A stretch of 64,000 bases of DNA. Origin: Negativicutes bacterium (GTDB lineage: Bacteria; Bacillota_C; Negativicutes; Sporomusales_B; JARLHX01). The notes under the pieces were generated by a model that searched no databases, was not told the origin of the DNA, and was given only the letters and a program-made list of their open reading frames with translations. The stretch lies in assembly GCA_031292015.1 (NCBI GenBank), contig JARLHY010000087.1, forward strand, positions 15,520 to 79,519, read 5' to 3'. The position numbers and the translations under genes are program-made. How positions within the stretch are numbered: position 1 is the stretch's first letter; every line of letters begins with the position of its first letter. This document shows positions 1-8,130 of the stretch, piece by piece.

Positions 1-828
1 GCCGTTGGCCGCGGCCACCTGCTCGAAGGTCTCGACCATATGCTTGGTTTGGGCCTCCAGTTTGGCAAGATCCCGGCTGCGGGCCTCACAGGAAATCTCC
101 ACATAGTCAGGCACGATGTTGGTGGCCTTGCCGCCGCTGATGATCCCGACATTGGCGGTAGTCTCAGCGTCGATGCGCCCCTGTTTGAGCTGAGCCATCG
201 CCTTACCGGCGACAACGATGGCATTGATGCCTTCTTCCGGCGCCACCCCGGCGTGGGCCGACTTGCCGCGGACAATGACCTTGATGTTGTTCTGCCCGGG
301 GGCGGCGTTGACAATGCCGCCCGGCGCGCCACCGGAATCCAGTATATAGCCGAAGTCGGCCTTGAGCAGGTAGCGATCCATGTTCTTGGAGCCACTCAGG
401 CCCGCTTCCTCCGAAACGCTGAACACCACCTGGATGTCGCCATGAGGCAGATTTTGTTCGCGAACCACCCGCAGGGCTTCCAGAATTCCGACGATACCGG
501 CTTTATCGTCGGCGCCCAGTACCGTGTCACCGCCGGAGACGACCATCCCGTCCCTGACCACCGGCTCGATGCCGGCGCAGGGATCGACAGAGTCCAGATG
601 GGCGCTGAGCATCAGTTTGGGAGCCTGCGGCAGAGTGCCAGGCAAAAAACCGAAAATGTTGCCGCAGTTGCCGCCGATTTTCCCGGCCACGTCGTCTTCG
701 CTGACTGTAAGCCCCGCCGCCGCCAGCTTGACCTTCACGGTGTCGCCGGTTTCCCGCTCGGCCTTGCTGGCGCAGCCGAGCCTGACCAATTCACAGAATT
801 CCGCCAGTATTCTTTCCTGATTAATCAT
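1..828 (-). CDS. PepT-like M20 family peptidase (3' end outside window)
   Basis: Probable cytoplasmic zinc aminopeptidase of the M20 family, peptidase T-like subgroup, acting on short peptides. Read from the ATG at 828, with GAGGTG just upstream, the minus strand stays open for 276 codons to the window edge, so roughly the last quarter of a usual 370-residue protein is missing. Visible metal-site motifs are SAHLDSVDP (H77, D79), GADDKAG around residue 107 and SEEAG around 140, in the order expected for a two-zinc M20 enzyme. It is the last visible gene of a minus-strand run behind an M20D amidohydrolase (40 nt upstream) and a formamidase, suggesting scavenging of amide and peptide nitrogen. 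Confidence in the family is high; the substrate is unknown. Confidence 0.88.
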   Translation of the reverse strand, partial: MINQERILAEFCELVRLGCASKAERETGDTVKVKLAAAGLTVSEDDVAGKIGGNCGNIFGFLPGTLPQAPKLMLSAHLDSVDPCAGIEPVVRDGMVVSGGDTVLGADDKAGIVGILEALRVVREQNLPHGDIQVVFSVSEEAGLSGSKNMDRYLLKADFGYILDSGGAPGGIVNAAPGQNNIKVIVRGKSAHAGVAPEEGINAIVVAGKAMAQLKQGRIDAETTANVGIISGGKATNIVPDYVEISCEARSRDLAKLEAQTKHMVETFEQVAAANG

Positions 829-868
829 CAATTTCACCTCATGTTCTAAAAGATTACTCCCCCTGCTA

Positions 869-2035
869 TTATGCCAACAGCTCGATTGCGGTACGCACCA
901 TGATTTCCACCCCGCTCGCCATGGCGTCCTCGTCGAAATCAAACTTCGGATGATGATGCGGGTAGATCAGCCCCTTGGCATCGTTCCCTGCGCCGATGAA
1001 CACGAAAGCCCCGGGGACATGACGCAGATAATGGGAAAAATCTTCCCCCCCCATTGCCGGTTGTATCTCGATGACGCCGGCGTCGCCGAGGACCTTCCTG
1101 CCGGCAGCCGCCAGCACTTTTGCAACCGCCGGGGTATTGACCAGCGGCGGGTAGCCAGCTATCTTCTCCACCACGCACTCGGCCCCGGCCGCCGAGCACA
1201 CCCCTTTGGCGGTCTGCTCGATCCGCTGGAAGATGTGGTCTGCCAGCTGCTGCTCAAAGGTGCGGACCGTACCGCGCAGCAAAGCGGTGTCGGGGATGAT
1301 GTTAAATACCTCGCCGGAGTTGAAGGCGCACACCGACAGCACGGCCTGCTCCAGGGGATCGACGCTGCGGCTGATGATGGTGTTCAGCGCCACGACTACC
1401 TGGGACCCGACCAGAAGAGCGTCGACCGTCTGCTGCGGCATTGAGCCGTGGCCACCGCGGCCCTTAACGGTGATGGAAAACTCGTCCGGAGCGGCCATCA
1501 TCCGGCCGTAGGTGATGCCGATCTTGCCTACCTGAATTGGCTGCCAGAGATGGGCGCCGATGATGACATCCACTCCGTCCAGCGCCCCGGCGGCAATCAG
1601 TCCCAGCGCTCCGCCGGGATTTTTTTCCTCGCTGGGTTGGAACAACAGGCGGACCGTGCCCGGTAGCCGCCCCCGCAGCCCGGTCAGTATCCTGGCCGCG
1701 CCCAGCAGCATAGCAGTGTGGCCGTCATGGCCGCAGGCGTGGGAAATGCCCGGATGCTGCGACCGGTACGGCTGATCGCACTCATCCGGCACCGGCAGCG
1801 CGTCGATGTCGGCCCGGATCGCCACCGTTCTGCCAGGCAGCGCCCCCCGGATCTCGGCGATTACGCCGGTGCCTGCGGCCGGTCGGGGCTCCAGCCCGAG
1901 AGCCTGCAGTTCGGCGATAATTTTTTGCTGAGTCTTGACTTCCTCTCCGGCCACTTCGGGATAGGTCCTAAAATGGCGCCGCAGGGCGACAACTTCGGCG
2001 TGATGCTGACGGACAATCGAATTCAGGTCTTCCAC
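869..2035 (-). CDS. M20D family amidohydrolase (N-acyl amino acid/peptide amidohydrolase)
   Basis: Metal-dependent amidohydrolase of the M20D (hippurate hydrolase/IAA-amino acid hydrolase) family, which removes acyl groups from N-acylated amino acids. The 388-residue product is normal for the family. The motif HACGHDGHTAM places the metal-binding C101 and H103; FQPSEE gives E136 and E137; HHPKFDFDED near the C terminus supplies the last ligand. A longer frame extends into the preceding gene, but the start is set at GTG 2035, preceded by GGGAGA at suitable distance and matching the family N terminus. The gene lies 29 nt after the formamidase stop and 40 nt before the PepT-like gene, so the three probably form one operon. 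Exact substrate not predictable. Confidence 0.9.
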   Translation of the reverse strand: MEDLNSIVRQHHAEVVALRRHFRTYPEVAGEEVKTQQKIIAELQALGLEPRPAAGTGVIAEIRGALPGRTVAIRADIDALPVPDECDQPYRSQHPGISHACGHDGHTAMLLGAARILTGLRGRLPGTVRLLFQPSEEKNPGGALGLIAAGALDGVDVIIGAHLWQPIQVGKIGITYGRMMAAPDEFSITVKGRGGHGSMPQQTVDALLVGSQVVVALNTIISRSVDPLEQAVLSVCAFNSGEVFNIIPDTALLRGTVRTFEQQLADHIFQRIEQTAKGVCSAAGAECVVEKIAGYPPLVNTPAVAKVLAAAGRKVLGDAGVIEIQPAMGGEDFSHYLRHVPGAFVFIGAGNDAKGLIYPHHHPKFDFDEDAMASGVEIMVRTAIELLA

Positions 2036-2064
2036 TATTGGTTCATCTCCCGTGTTTTTTTGCG

Positions 2065-3030
2065 CTATCGTTTGAAAATCGACTTGGCGAGCATGGCGTG
2101 AATTCCTTTGTTCCCGTCCACCAGTTGGGTAACCCTCAGGTCGGCGGCGATGCTGCACAGCGAATAGGCGTCGAGCCTGGTCAGCCCTTTGGCGGCGACA
2201 AGAAAATCGATCATATCCCGCAGGGCGGTCTTGGCCGCCTCTTCCAGCTCAGGATGGAAACCGAAGGTGATCCAGTGGGAAGGCGTTTCGGCCATCGGCC
2301 GGAAAAGCTTCATATCTTTGCGGACAACGAACTGGAGTACGCATTCGTCCAGAGGAGTCTCCAGGGCAGTGATGCACACCTCGCCGTCTCCCTGGGCCGC
2401 GTGGGCGTCGCCGGCCGAAAACAGCGCGCCTTCGACGAATACCGGCAGATACAGTGTGCTGCCGGCGACCAGCTCTTTGCAATCGATGTTGCCGCCGAAC
2501 TCGCGCGGCGGAGCGGTGGAAAGCCGGCCCGGCGCCGCCGGGGCCACAGCCATGACCCCCAGGAAAGGCCGGAGCGGAATCTCGATGTCGTCCGAGAAGG
2601 CGGTAGTCATGCGCTCAAGATCAAGGGCAAAATCCTTTACCTGGCCTTCGGGAAAATCCTCCGGCAGAGTGCCGAAGCTGGCAACCGTCCCGGGAATCGT
2701 ATAGTTGACGGCATAGGGCCCGGGAATCAGCTTGATGATCCGCACCTCCAGAACATCGCCCGGCTCGGCTCCGTTGACGTAGATCGGGCCGGTCAGCGTG
2801 TGGCCGGTCCTGTTTTCAGCGGCGTATTTCTGCCGCAGTTGGAGCAGCTTATCCAGCGTGAGCCCGGGAGCCAGGTCGCCGTCCAGGAGACCCATGGTCT
2901 CGAGGCTGACGGTATCGCCGGAGTCGATAGCCAGCACCGGCGGCTGGGAATTGTCGAAATACCCGGTATAGGTGGTTTCCGGCATGGCCGGCAGGGTAAC
3001 GGTCTTTGTTGTTGACTGAGGTCTGGCCAT
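2065..3030 (-). CDS. Acetamidase/formamidase family protein
   Basis: Member of the FmdA/AmdA acetamidase-formamidase family (321 residues), which hydrolyses short-chain amides to ammonia and the carboxylic acid in the cytoplasm. Family hallmarks seen are the N-terminal PPVLAIDSGDTVSLET stretch, GPIYVNGAEPGDVLEV, the FGGNIDCKEL segment that carries metal-site residues, and FSAGDAHAAQGDGEV, the most conserved family motif. It is the first gene of the formamidase-M20D-PepT run and is divergent from the histidine kinase at 3399. Paralogues in clostridia can have other roles, so formamide as the real substrate is an inference. Confidence 0.88.
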   Translation of the reverse strand: MARPQSTTKTVTLPAMPETTYTGYFDNSQPPVLAIDSGDTVSLETMGLLDGDLAPGLTLDKLLQLRQKYAAENRTGHTLTGPIYVNGAEPGDVLEVRIIKLIPGPYAVNYTIPGTVASFGTLPEDFPEGQVKDFALDLERMTTAFSDDIEIPLRPFLGVMAVAPAAPGRLSTAPPREFGGNIDCKELVAGSTLYLPVFVEGALFSAGDAHAAQGDGEVCITALETPLDECVLQFVVRKDMKLFRPMAETPSHWITFGFHPELEEAAKTALRDMIDFLVAAKGLTRLDAYSLCSIAADLRVTQLVDGNKGIHAMLAKSIFKR

Positions 3031-3135
3031 CTTGCAAACTTCCCCTCCCCTGATGCAGATAATACCATTCCATCTACTTCTTCATCCCCCTGGAAAAACC
3101 TGCCGCACCGGCCCGTCGTTGCCGGCGAAAAAGAA

Positions 3136-3156
3136 GTAAGGCAACTGCCCTATAAT
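3136..3156 (+). promoter_or_regulatory. Candidate promoter of the histidine kinase gene
   Basis: A perfect TATAAT lies at 3151-3156. No good -35 is present, but GTAAGG begins exactly 15 nt before the -10. That is the same spacing as the last half-site of the repeated operators at 30-49 kb, although the three upstream half-sites are not recognisable here. Confidence 0.4.
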
Positions 3157-3398
3157 CATTCGTCATGGTAATTTCCGGGTGAAAATCAAAAAGACACAAG
3201 GCGCCAATCCGCAGTCCTTGCGAATTCCCTTATTTTCAGCGACTCGCCCAGTACCTTCTGACCTTTCGCCCGGCGATCCGGTTTCGTCTCGACAACAGGA
3301 GTAAGACGATTTATGTCAAATATAATCTGGGATTGTCTAATTTTACGTTGGGTGGCGATCAGGTGAAACTTTTCGGTGGCCTGTCGGGGAAAAATACG

Positions 3399-5063
3399 AT
3401 GGCGAAACAGCTTTCGCGTCAGCAACTCAAGGGAAACGGATGGCAGGATACAGGCAGATCTTTGTCCGCCTACTCGTGGCTCATTGTCGTCCTGGGATGT
3501 TGTCTGATCATCTCTTTTTGGCTTTTTGCCCGGCACCAGATCAGTTATGAGTACGACAAGGCCATCGCGGAAACCTCAAAAGAGACGATGAATCTGGCCA
3601 AAGCGTTTGAGGAACACGTGCGAAGAATTGTCGCCGGAGCGGATAAGGATCTGAGCAACCTGCAGGAGACCTACGAACGGGCGGTTCTTCCCGAATCACT
3701 GCTTGCCGCCTATGTGGACGACCTGGGGACCGACCCGGCCCGCAGTCAGGCATCGATAAGTAATGAACATGGAATCATTATTACCACTTTCAAAAAGGAA
3801 GCGCTGGCAGCGAACATCACGGACCGTGAATATTTTCAGTTTCATCGCCGCACCGCGTCCAATGCCTTATTCATCGGCAAGCCGATTCAGGGCCGAGTCT
3901 CGGGACAGACAGTCATTCCGCTGAGTCGCCGCATCAACAGGCCGGACGGCTCCTTCGCCGGCATCGTCTATGTCGGACTGAAAGCCGACTATTTCCTTGA
4001 CTACTACCAGAAACTGGACCTTGGCCGTAATCAGATGATCGCCTTGTCCGGCCTGGACGGATTCAACCGGGTTCGCCAAAGCGGCGACAATACCGGCAAC
4101 GGTCAGGATTTCACAGACAGCGCCCTTTGGCAGGAAATCGGGTCCAGCCGGCTCTATGGCTCCTTCACGGCAACCAGTCTGGATGGAATCAACCGTATCA
4201 GCAGTTATCGCGTCATGCCGGACTATCCGCTTGTGGTTATGGTCGGAATTTCTACCGATACGGCCCTGGCCGAATTCGAAAAACGAAAAAGGAGTTATAT
4301 CCTGGGAGCTTCTGTGTCCAGCCTGCTGGTCTTGCTATTTGGCGCACTTGTGATCAAACGGGCCGCATCGCTCCACAGGCTGAACGTGAAAATGACCAGG
4401 CTGGACAGACTCAACCTCATCGGCGAAATGGCCGCCAGCATCGGCCACGAGGTCCGCAATCCCCTGACCACGGTACGGGGCTATCTGCAGCTTTTCAGCC
4501 GCAAAGGAGCTTTCATGGCCTATGGTGAGCAATTGGAACTGATGATCGACGAACTGGATCGGGCCAATGGCATTATCACCGAATTTTTGTCACTGGCCAA
4601 AAACAAGACGGTTACTATGAGTTCAACCAATCTCAATCAGATAATCGAAACCATCGTATTGCTGTTGCAGTCTGACGCCCTGATACGGGGAAACGTTATT
4701 GAACTGCAGCTTGGGGACATCCCGCCGGTAGCGGCGGACGATAAGGAAATCCGCCAATGCGTCCTGAATCTGGTGCGCAATGGACTGGACGCGACACCAA
4801 AGGGTGGCACGGTTACCATCGGCACCGCAGCAGAAGAGCATCGGGTGGTGCTGACGGTAAAAGATCAAGGCCCCGGAATTCCGCCCGAGGTCAGAGATAA
4901 ATTGGGAACACCGTTTTTCACGACCAAGGAGAATGGTACCGGTCTGGGGCTGGCAGTATGTTACAGCATCGCCCAGCGACACCATGCGACCATCGAGATA
5001 GATACAGGGCCGAAAGGAACGGCATTCCGCTTCGTCTTTGACCTGCGAGAAAAAACCGCTTAA
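3399..5063 (+). CDS. Membrane sensor histidine kinase (Cache/PDC sensor, KinA-like core)
   Basis: Two-component sensor kinase of 554 residues. An N-terminal membrane segment (about 27-48) is followed by an extracytoplasmic PDC/Cache-type sensor region (about 50-290, with ITDREYFQFHR and IVYVGLKADYF), a second membrane segment (about 300-322) and a cytoplasmic kinase core. The H-box is SIGHEVRNPLTTVRGYLQLF near residue 350; the ATPase domain shows NLVRNGLDA (N box), DQGPGIP (G1) and GTGLGLAVC (G2). The H-box resembles Spo0A-feeding sporulation kinases, so a role in phosphorelay input is possible but unproven. A TTG at 3333 would add 22 residues; ATG 3399, preceded by GGGGA, is preferred. No partner regulator is adjacent. 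A terminator follows. Confidence 0.9.
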   Translation: MAKQLSRQQLKGNGWQDTGRSLSAYSWLIVVLGCCLIISFWLFARHQISYEYDKAIAETSKETMNLAKAFEEHVRRIVAGADKDLSNLQETYERAVLPESLLAAYVDDLGTDPARSQASISNEHGIIITTFKKEALAANITDREYFQFHRRTASNALFIGKPIQGRVSGQTVIPLSRRINRPDGSFAGIVYVGLKADYFLDYYQKLDLGRNQMIALSGLDGFNRVRQSGDNTGNGQDFTDSALWQEIGSSRLYGSFTATSLDGINRISSYRVMPDYPLVVMVGISTDTALAEFEKRKRSYILGASVSSLLVLLFGALVIKRAASLHRLNVKMTRLDRLNLIGEMAASIGHEVRNPLTTVRGYLQLFSRKGAFMAYGEQLELMIDELDRANGIITEFLSLAKNKTVTMSSTNLNQIIETIVLLLQSDALIRGNVIELQLGDIPPVAADDKEIRQCVLNLVRNGLDATPKGGTVTIGTAAEEHRVVLTVKDQGPGIPPEVRDKLGTPFFTTKENGTGLGLAVCYSIAQRHHATIEIDTGPKGTAFRFVFDLREKTA

Positions 5064-5070
5064 ACGATAA

Positions 5071-5104
5071 GGCCAGCCGGAATCGTCAATCCGGCTGGCC
5101 TTGT
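5071..5104 (+). terminator. Terminator after histidine kinase gene
   Basis: Ten-base perfect stem GGCCAGCCGG / CCGGCTGGCC with a 10-nt loop, followed by a short TTGTG tail. It lies 7 nt after the kinase stop. Confidence 0.65.
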
Positions 5105-5122
5105 GCATTGTGTTCGCCATGA

Positions 5123-5154
5123 ATAAAAAGACCGGGCACCCTATAGGCCCCGGC
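5123..5154 (-). terminator. Terminator of the ompH gene
   Basis: On the minus strand a GC-rich hairpin (CCGGGGCC...GGTGCCCGG) is followed by TCTTTTTATT, just downstream of the ompH stop. Confidence 0.75.
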
Positions 5155-5172
5155 CCGATCAAGCTCAACTTC

Positions 5173-5637
5173 TTAGTGTCCCGTCATTTTCTTTCCGACT
5201 TCCGCGGTAATGTCTTGACTGTCGTAAATCACAGCGCCTTTATCGATTACTATTGTCATCCCCTTGGCCTCGGCAACCGCTTTGACGGCTGCAAGGACTT
5301 TATCTTTGATGGGGTCGAGCAACGTCTGCTGCTTTGCCGCCAGCTGCTGCTGCAATTTGGTATAGAGATCTTTTTTGTCTTGCTCGTTCATCGTGGCGCC
5401 TTTGGTTTCAAACTCCTGTTTGGTTTGAGCTATCGCCGCCTGCATGGTCTGTTGGGCCACCGCTGTATCGGGATGCTGGTCCATCAACAACTGAAAGTCT
5501 ACAGACCCTACACTGGAAGAGGCAGCAGCGAAGGTCTTGTCGTTTTGCGAAATGGTGATTCCTGCTGCCGCCGACAGGAGAAAGGCCGCGGCAACGATGA
5601 AAACAATCTTTTTGTGTGATATCCCTGTTTTAAGCAT
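5173..5637 (-). CDS. OmpH/Skp family periplasmic chaperone
   Basis: Skp/OmpH-like protein of 154 residues, a family that binds unfolded outer-membrane proteins in the periplasm as a coiled-coil trimer. The N terminus is a signal peptide: basic MLKTGISHKK, hydrophobic IVFIVAAAFLLSAAAG, then a likely cleavage near FAAA. The mature part starts with VGSVDFQLLMDQHP, followed by a long Q/K/E-rich helical region and the C-terminal MTIVIDKGAVIYDSQDITAEV, typical of the family. A longer frame begins upstream, but ATG 5637 has AGAGGAAG in place and starts the signal peptide exactly. Monocistronic, with its own promoter and terminator. Its presence is a main argument for a diderm cell. Confidence 0.9.
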   Translation of the reverse strand: MLKTGISHKKIVFIVAAAFLLSAAAGITISQNDKTFAAASSSVGSVDFQLLMDQHPDTAVAQQTMQAAIAQTKQEFETKGATMNEQDKKDLYTKLQQQLAAKQQTLLDPIKDKVLAAVKAVAEAKGMTIVIDKGAVIYDSQDITAEVGKKMTGH

Positions 5638-5742
5638 TTTTCTTCCTCTTTTCCGATTATTGGCAACCATAAAATTGCCCGACATTGCTCCCGTGGTGGC
5701 TGCAACCTGCACAATGCCGGTCGTTCTTTTCGCATCCATTGT

Positions 5743-5771
5743 ATTATATAACAAAACCGTGACAAAAGTAA
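5743..5771 (-). promoter_or_regulatory. Sigma-A promoter of ompH
   Basis: Minus strand: -35 TTACTT (5771-5766), 17-nt spacer, -10 TATAAT (5748-5743), about 105 nt before the ompH start. Confidence 0.65.
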
Positions 5772-5881
5772 GACAATCTTGATTCTTCGGCGACGCCGCC
5801 GGCGGTTTTCCATGTTTTTAGTATTATTGCCTTTTCTTGTATCTTCCTTCATGATTAGCTAAAATAAACTAAATATTAAGC

Positions 5882-5910
5882 TTAAACTCTCCGATAATTA
5901 GTCGTATTAT
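5882..5910 (+). promoter_or_regulatory. Promoter of the small ORF/CheY-like gene
   Basis: -35 TTAAAC (5882-5887), 17-nt spacer, -10 TATTAT (5905-5910) in an AT-rich stretch 50 nt before the small ORF at 5962. Confidence 0.5.
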
Positions 5911-5961
5911 AGAGTTTTCTGTAATTTTTTCGCCTATTAAGTTGATTTCAGGAAGGAATTG

Positions 5962-6072
5962 ATGAAATATACACCGTACTCTTATAGAAACGAATTGTTC
6001 ATGTTCGCCAGGCTGCTTATTCTCTTGGCAACAGCTGGTGGTCATTTTTTTATGCGGATGGAGGAACCTTAA
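5962..6072 (+). CDS. Small hydrophobic ORF (36 aa) coupled to the CheY-like gene
   Basis: Reading ATG at 5962, preceded by GGAAGG at 6-7 nt, gives a 36-residue peptide starting MKYTPYSYRNELF. It has a hydrophobic centre (FARLLILLATAGGHFF) that could be a single membrane segment. Its TAA stop overlaps the ATG of the response regulator by one base (TAATG), the arrangement expected for translational coupling. I do not recognise a family. It may be a membrane microprotein or simply a coupling leader. Confidence 0.5.
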   Translation: MKYTPYSYRNELFMFARLLILLATAGGHFFMRMEEP

Positions 6073-6443
6073 TGCAAATACTTGTTCTCGACGATTCTAA
6101 TGTGATGCGCAGCATTCTGGTCAATCACCTGCTGACCATCGGCCTGAAAGAAAACGAAATACACGAGGCCCATAACGGAGCGGATGCACTGCGCAAGCTC
6201 CAGTCACAATCTTTTGATCTGCTGCTCCTTGATATCGTAATGGATGGAATCGACGGGATCTCGGTGTTAAAAGAGGCGAAAAAGATTCAGCCTGACGCCC
6301 GGGTGATTATGTGCAGCTCTTTCAGTGAAAGCGATACAGTCAAGGAACTGATTGACCTCGGTATCAATGATTTTATTGTCAAACCCTTCTCAGAGGAAAA
6401 ACTGAAAGAAACCCTGCTGCGCAACATAATTATCAGCAACTAG
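6072..6443 (+). CDS. CheY-like single-domain response regulator
   Basis: Stand-alone receiver domain of 123 residues without an output domain. The acidic pocket is LDDSN (D7, D8), the phosphoacceptor lies in LLLLDIVMDG (near D55), the switch Ser is in IMCSSFSES and the conserved Lys in FIVKPFSEE. Such proteins act on flagellar motors or in phosphorelays, or sit near chemotaxis genes; the specific partner is not visible here. It is translated from an overlapping start with the preceding 36-codon ORF and is followed by a strong terminator, so the two form a closed unit. Confidence 0.93.
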   Translation: MQILVLDDSNVMRSILVNHLLTIGLKENEIHEAHNGADALRKLQSQSFDLLLLDIVMDGIDGISVLKEAKKIQPDARVIMCSSFSESDTVKELIDLGINDFIVKPFSEEKLKETLLRNIIISN

Positions 6444-6448
6444 GGTTA

Positions 6449-6474
6449 AAGACCGGCCAGCCGGTCTTTTTTAT
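6449..6474 (+). terminator. Intrinsic terminator after CheY-like gene
   Basis: Stem GACCGG / CCGGTC with loop CCAG, followed by TTTTTTATTTT. Confidence 0.85.
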
Positions 6475-6627
6475 TTTGGGAAACCCGATATCGGCGGAAT
6501 TCACCGCCGCCATGAATTCCATGATTGTTAACAAGACCTGCCGAGCATAATAAGCACAGAGCCGGCAGAAGAAATTGCCGGTGAAAAAAAAAGACCGTGT
6601 CCAGATGTCGCCGAGGAGTCTAATCCT

Positions 6628-7077
6628 ATGTTCTATGTGGCCTGGTTTATTTTCGCGTGGATTGTCTGGCTCAGGTTTGCCGATAAGACCCGCTGGCGGG
6701 AAATTCTCCCTGTCTGCATCTTTGCAAAAGCTTTGGCGCTGGGCACGGATGTCTTGATGTTCTATTACCCGCTCTGGGAATACCTCGGACCGCCTTACCT
6801 CATCCATCTGGCCGATGATTTAGCGATATACCCGGTGGTAACCTATCTCTTTATCCAGTGGCAACCCGGCAGCCGGACAGTTAAAGACAGGCTCAGCTAC
6901 TGGATGATCTGGACGACCGTCGCCATCGCCGTCGAATTGATTTATGTCCATTTCGGCTACATGCGCTACCACCTCTGGTGGAGCACCTGGCACTCCTATG
7001 CCGCCGACTGGTTCCTCTACTGGCTGTTTTTCAAATTTCACCGCATCCTTAGGCTCGAAAAATTGTCGGCAAAATAA
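6628..7077 (+). CDS. Small integral membrane protein, CBO0543-like
   Basis: A 149-residue polytopic membrane protein with about four hydrophobic helices, rich in Trp and Tyr. It resembles the CBO0543 family of conserved Firmicute membrane proteins, which has no known function. The ATG at 6628 is preceded by GAGGAG at 9 nt. Notable stretches are MFYVAWFIFAWIVWLRFAD at the N terminus and HLWWSTWHSYAADWFLYWLF at the C terminus. It stands alone between two terminators. A second protein of similar style lies at 60068. Function unknown. Confidence 0.75.
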   Translation: MFYVAWFIFAWIVWLRFADKTRWREILPVCIFAKALALGTDVLMFYYPLWEYLGPPYLIHLADDLAIYPVVTYLFIQWQPGSRTVKDRLSYWMIWTTVAIAVELIYVHFGYMRYHLWWSTWHSYAADWFLYWLFFKFHRILRLEKLSAK

Positions 7078-7130
7078 ACGGGCCTTTTCGTCAGTAAATC
7101 TTAACCTTATTTAGACAAAATGTCTTACAG

Positions 7131-7162
7131 CAAAGGGCTTCGCAGTAATGCGAAGCCCTTCA
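7131..7162. terminator. Hairpin terminator after the 6628 gene
   Basis: Perfect 11-bp inverted repeat AAGGGCTTCGC / GCGAAGCCCTT (7133-7143 and 7150-7160) with a 6-nt loop. It can work on either strand. Confidence 0.6.
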
Positions 7163-7195
7163 TAGTTTAATGTAATGTTCATCAACACACCCAGG

Positions 7196-7311
7196 CTGTT
7201 CAAAAACGAGCATAGCTAGGCGCACCGGAAGAGAGCGCGGCGCCGCGTACCGGTCGTACGCAAGCAAGCACTCTGAGGAGCAACGACGCTAGGCGAAGTT
7301 TTTCAACAACC
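7196..7311. repeat. MITE-like palindromic intergenic element (about 115 bp)
   Basis: The ends are imperfect inverted repeats: CTGTTCAAAAAC (7196-7207) against GTTTTTCAACAAC (7298-7310). A second inner pair is TAGCTAGGCG / CGCTAGGCG, and the centre contains GCGGCGCCGC and a GTACCGGTCGTAC palindrome. No coding frame is visible. This looks like a non-autonomous dispersed element or intergenic structured repeat. Only one copy was found in the window, so dispersal is an inference. Confidence 0.5.
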
Positions 7312-7318
7312 CGGCAAC

Positions 7319-7960
7319 CTACAGGCCGAGGTCTTCACCCACCACGATCACATGCACATCAGTCATTTTGGGACGTTTATGCATGATGGTGGTAATATTG
7401 CATATCCGGGTCGGTCCCTGGCAGTCCACGCACACCCCGGTCTGGGCGCAGGGGTTGGGATAACCAAGCCGTTTATTGTTGGGAGGCGACGCCCACACTC
7501 TCACCCGGTTTTCCGCTTCAGCCACATCCTTGACTACTTTATTGATACCGACAACAATGAACACCTTGTCCGGGCCGAACAGCATCGCCCCCACCCGGTT
7601 GCCTGTCGCGTCGACATTGACAAGCTTGCCGTCCAGCGTGACAGCGTTGGTTCCTGACAGATAGACATCCGACAGCAGTTGCTGGCGCCGGACGGTTCTG
7701 CTCTCCTGCGGACTGAGCCCGGCCTTGAAGGGATTCAGCACCGGATTGCCCCGCTCTTCCAGCTTCGCTATTATGTCAAGCTGATTTAAGGTCACCGATC
7801 CGCCGAAACCGATGGAAGCCTCTGCCGGAATCAGCTCAAGCAGCTTGTCGGCAGCCTCCTGCCTTGTTTGCACATAGCTGGCCGCAAAATTGTTTTTCGT
7901 CAGAGCGTCCACCACTTTTTTGCCGATGGTATCCCGGTGCCACTGTACAACCTCGCTCAT
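7319..7960 (-). CDS. LUD domain protein (LutC/YkgG-like lactate utilisation family)
   Basis: LUD-domain protein of 213 residues, a family that includes LutC/YkgG of L-lactate oxidation as well as many stand-alone proteins of unclear role in anaerobes. The core reads ASIGFGGSVTLNQLDI, VYLSGTNAVTLDGKLVN, GNRVGAMLFGPDKVFIVVG and a C-terminal cysteine-bearing stretch NPCAQTGVCVDCQGPTRIC that could bind metal. Start at ATG 7960 with AGGAGGAG upstream; the longer frame lacks a ribosome site. No LutA/LutB iron-sulfur partners are adjacent, so lactate oxidation cannot be inferred. Divergent from the permease-like gene at 8131. Confidence 0.85.
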   Translation of the reverse strand: MSEVVQWHRDTIGKKVVDALTKNNFAASYVQTRQEAADKLLELIPAEASIGFGGSVTLNQLDIIAKLEERGNPVLNPFKAGLSPQESRTVRRQQLLSDVYLSGTNAVTLDGKLVNVDATGNRVGAMLFGPDKVFIVVGINKVVKDVAEAENRVRVWASPPNNKRLGYPNPCAQTGVCVDCQGPTRICNITTIMHKRPKMTDVHVIVVGEDLGL

Positions 7961-8130
7961 TGTCTCTCCTCCTATCGCTTGTTCATGCCTCTCGGATGTC
8001 ATTTCTCCGGTCGCTCTGTTTATTCCTCCCGCTCCCGGAGATCAGGCACCGGCATAAATGGAAAGTAATTCAGGCAGAACAAACCGCCATAGCACTAATA
8101 ACTACCCGGCCTATCGTTCACACTACCATC

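Noticed and set aside
40..849. Long plus-strand frame of 269 codons opposite the PepT-like gene
   Set aside because: It is antisense to a well-supported M20 peptidase with catalytic motifs and a ribosome site; its own product shows no family features.
3103..3156. Eighth copy of the 11-bp-repeat operator in front of the 3399 kinase
   Set aside because: Only the last half-site (GTAAG at 3136, 15 nt from TATAAT) fits; the three upstream positions do not match.
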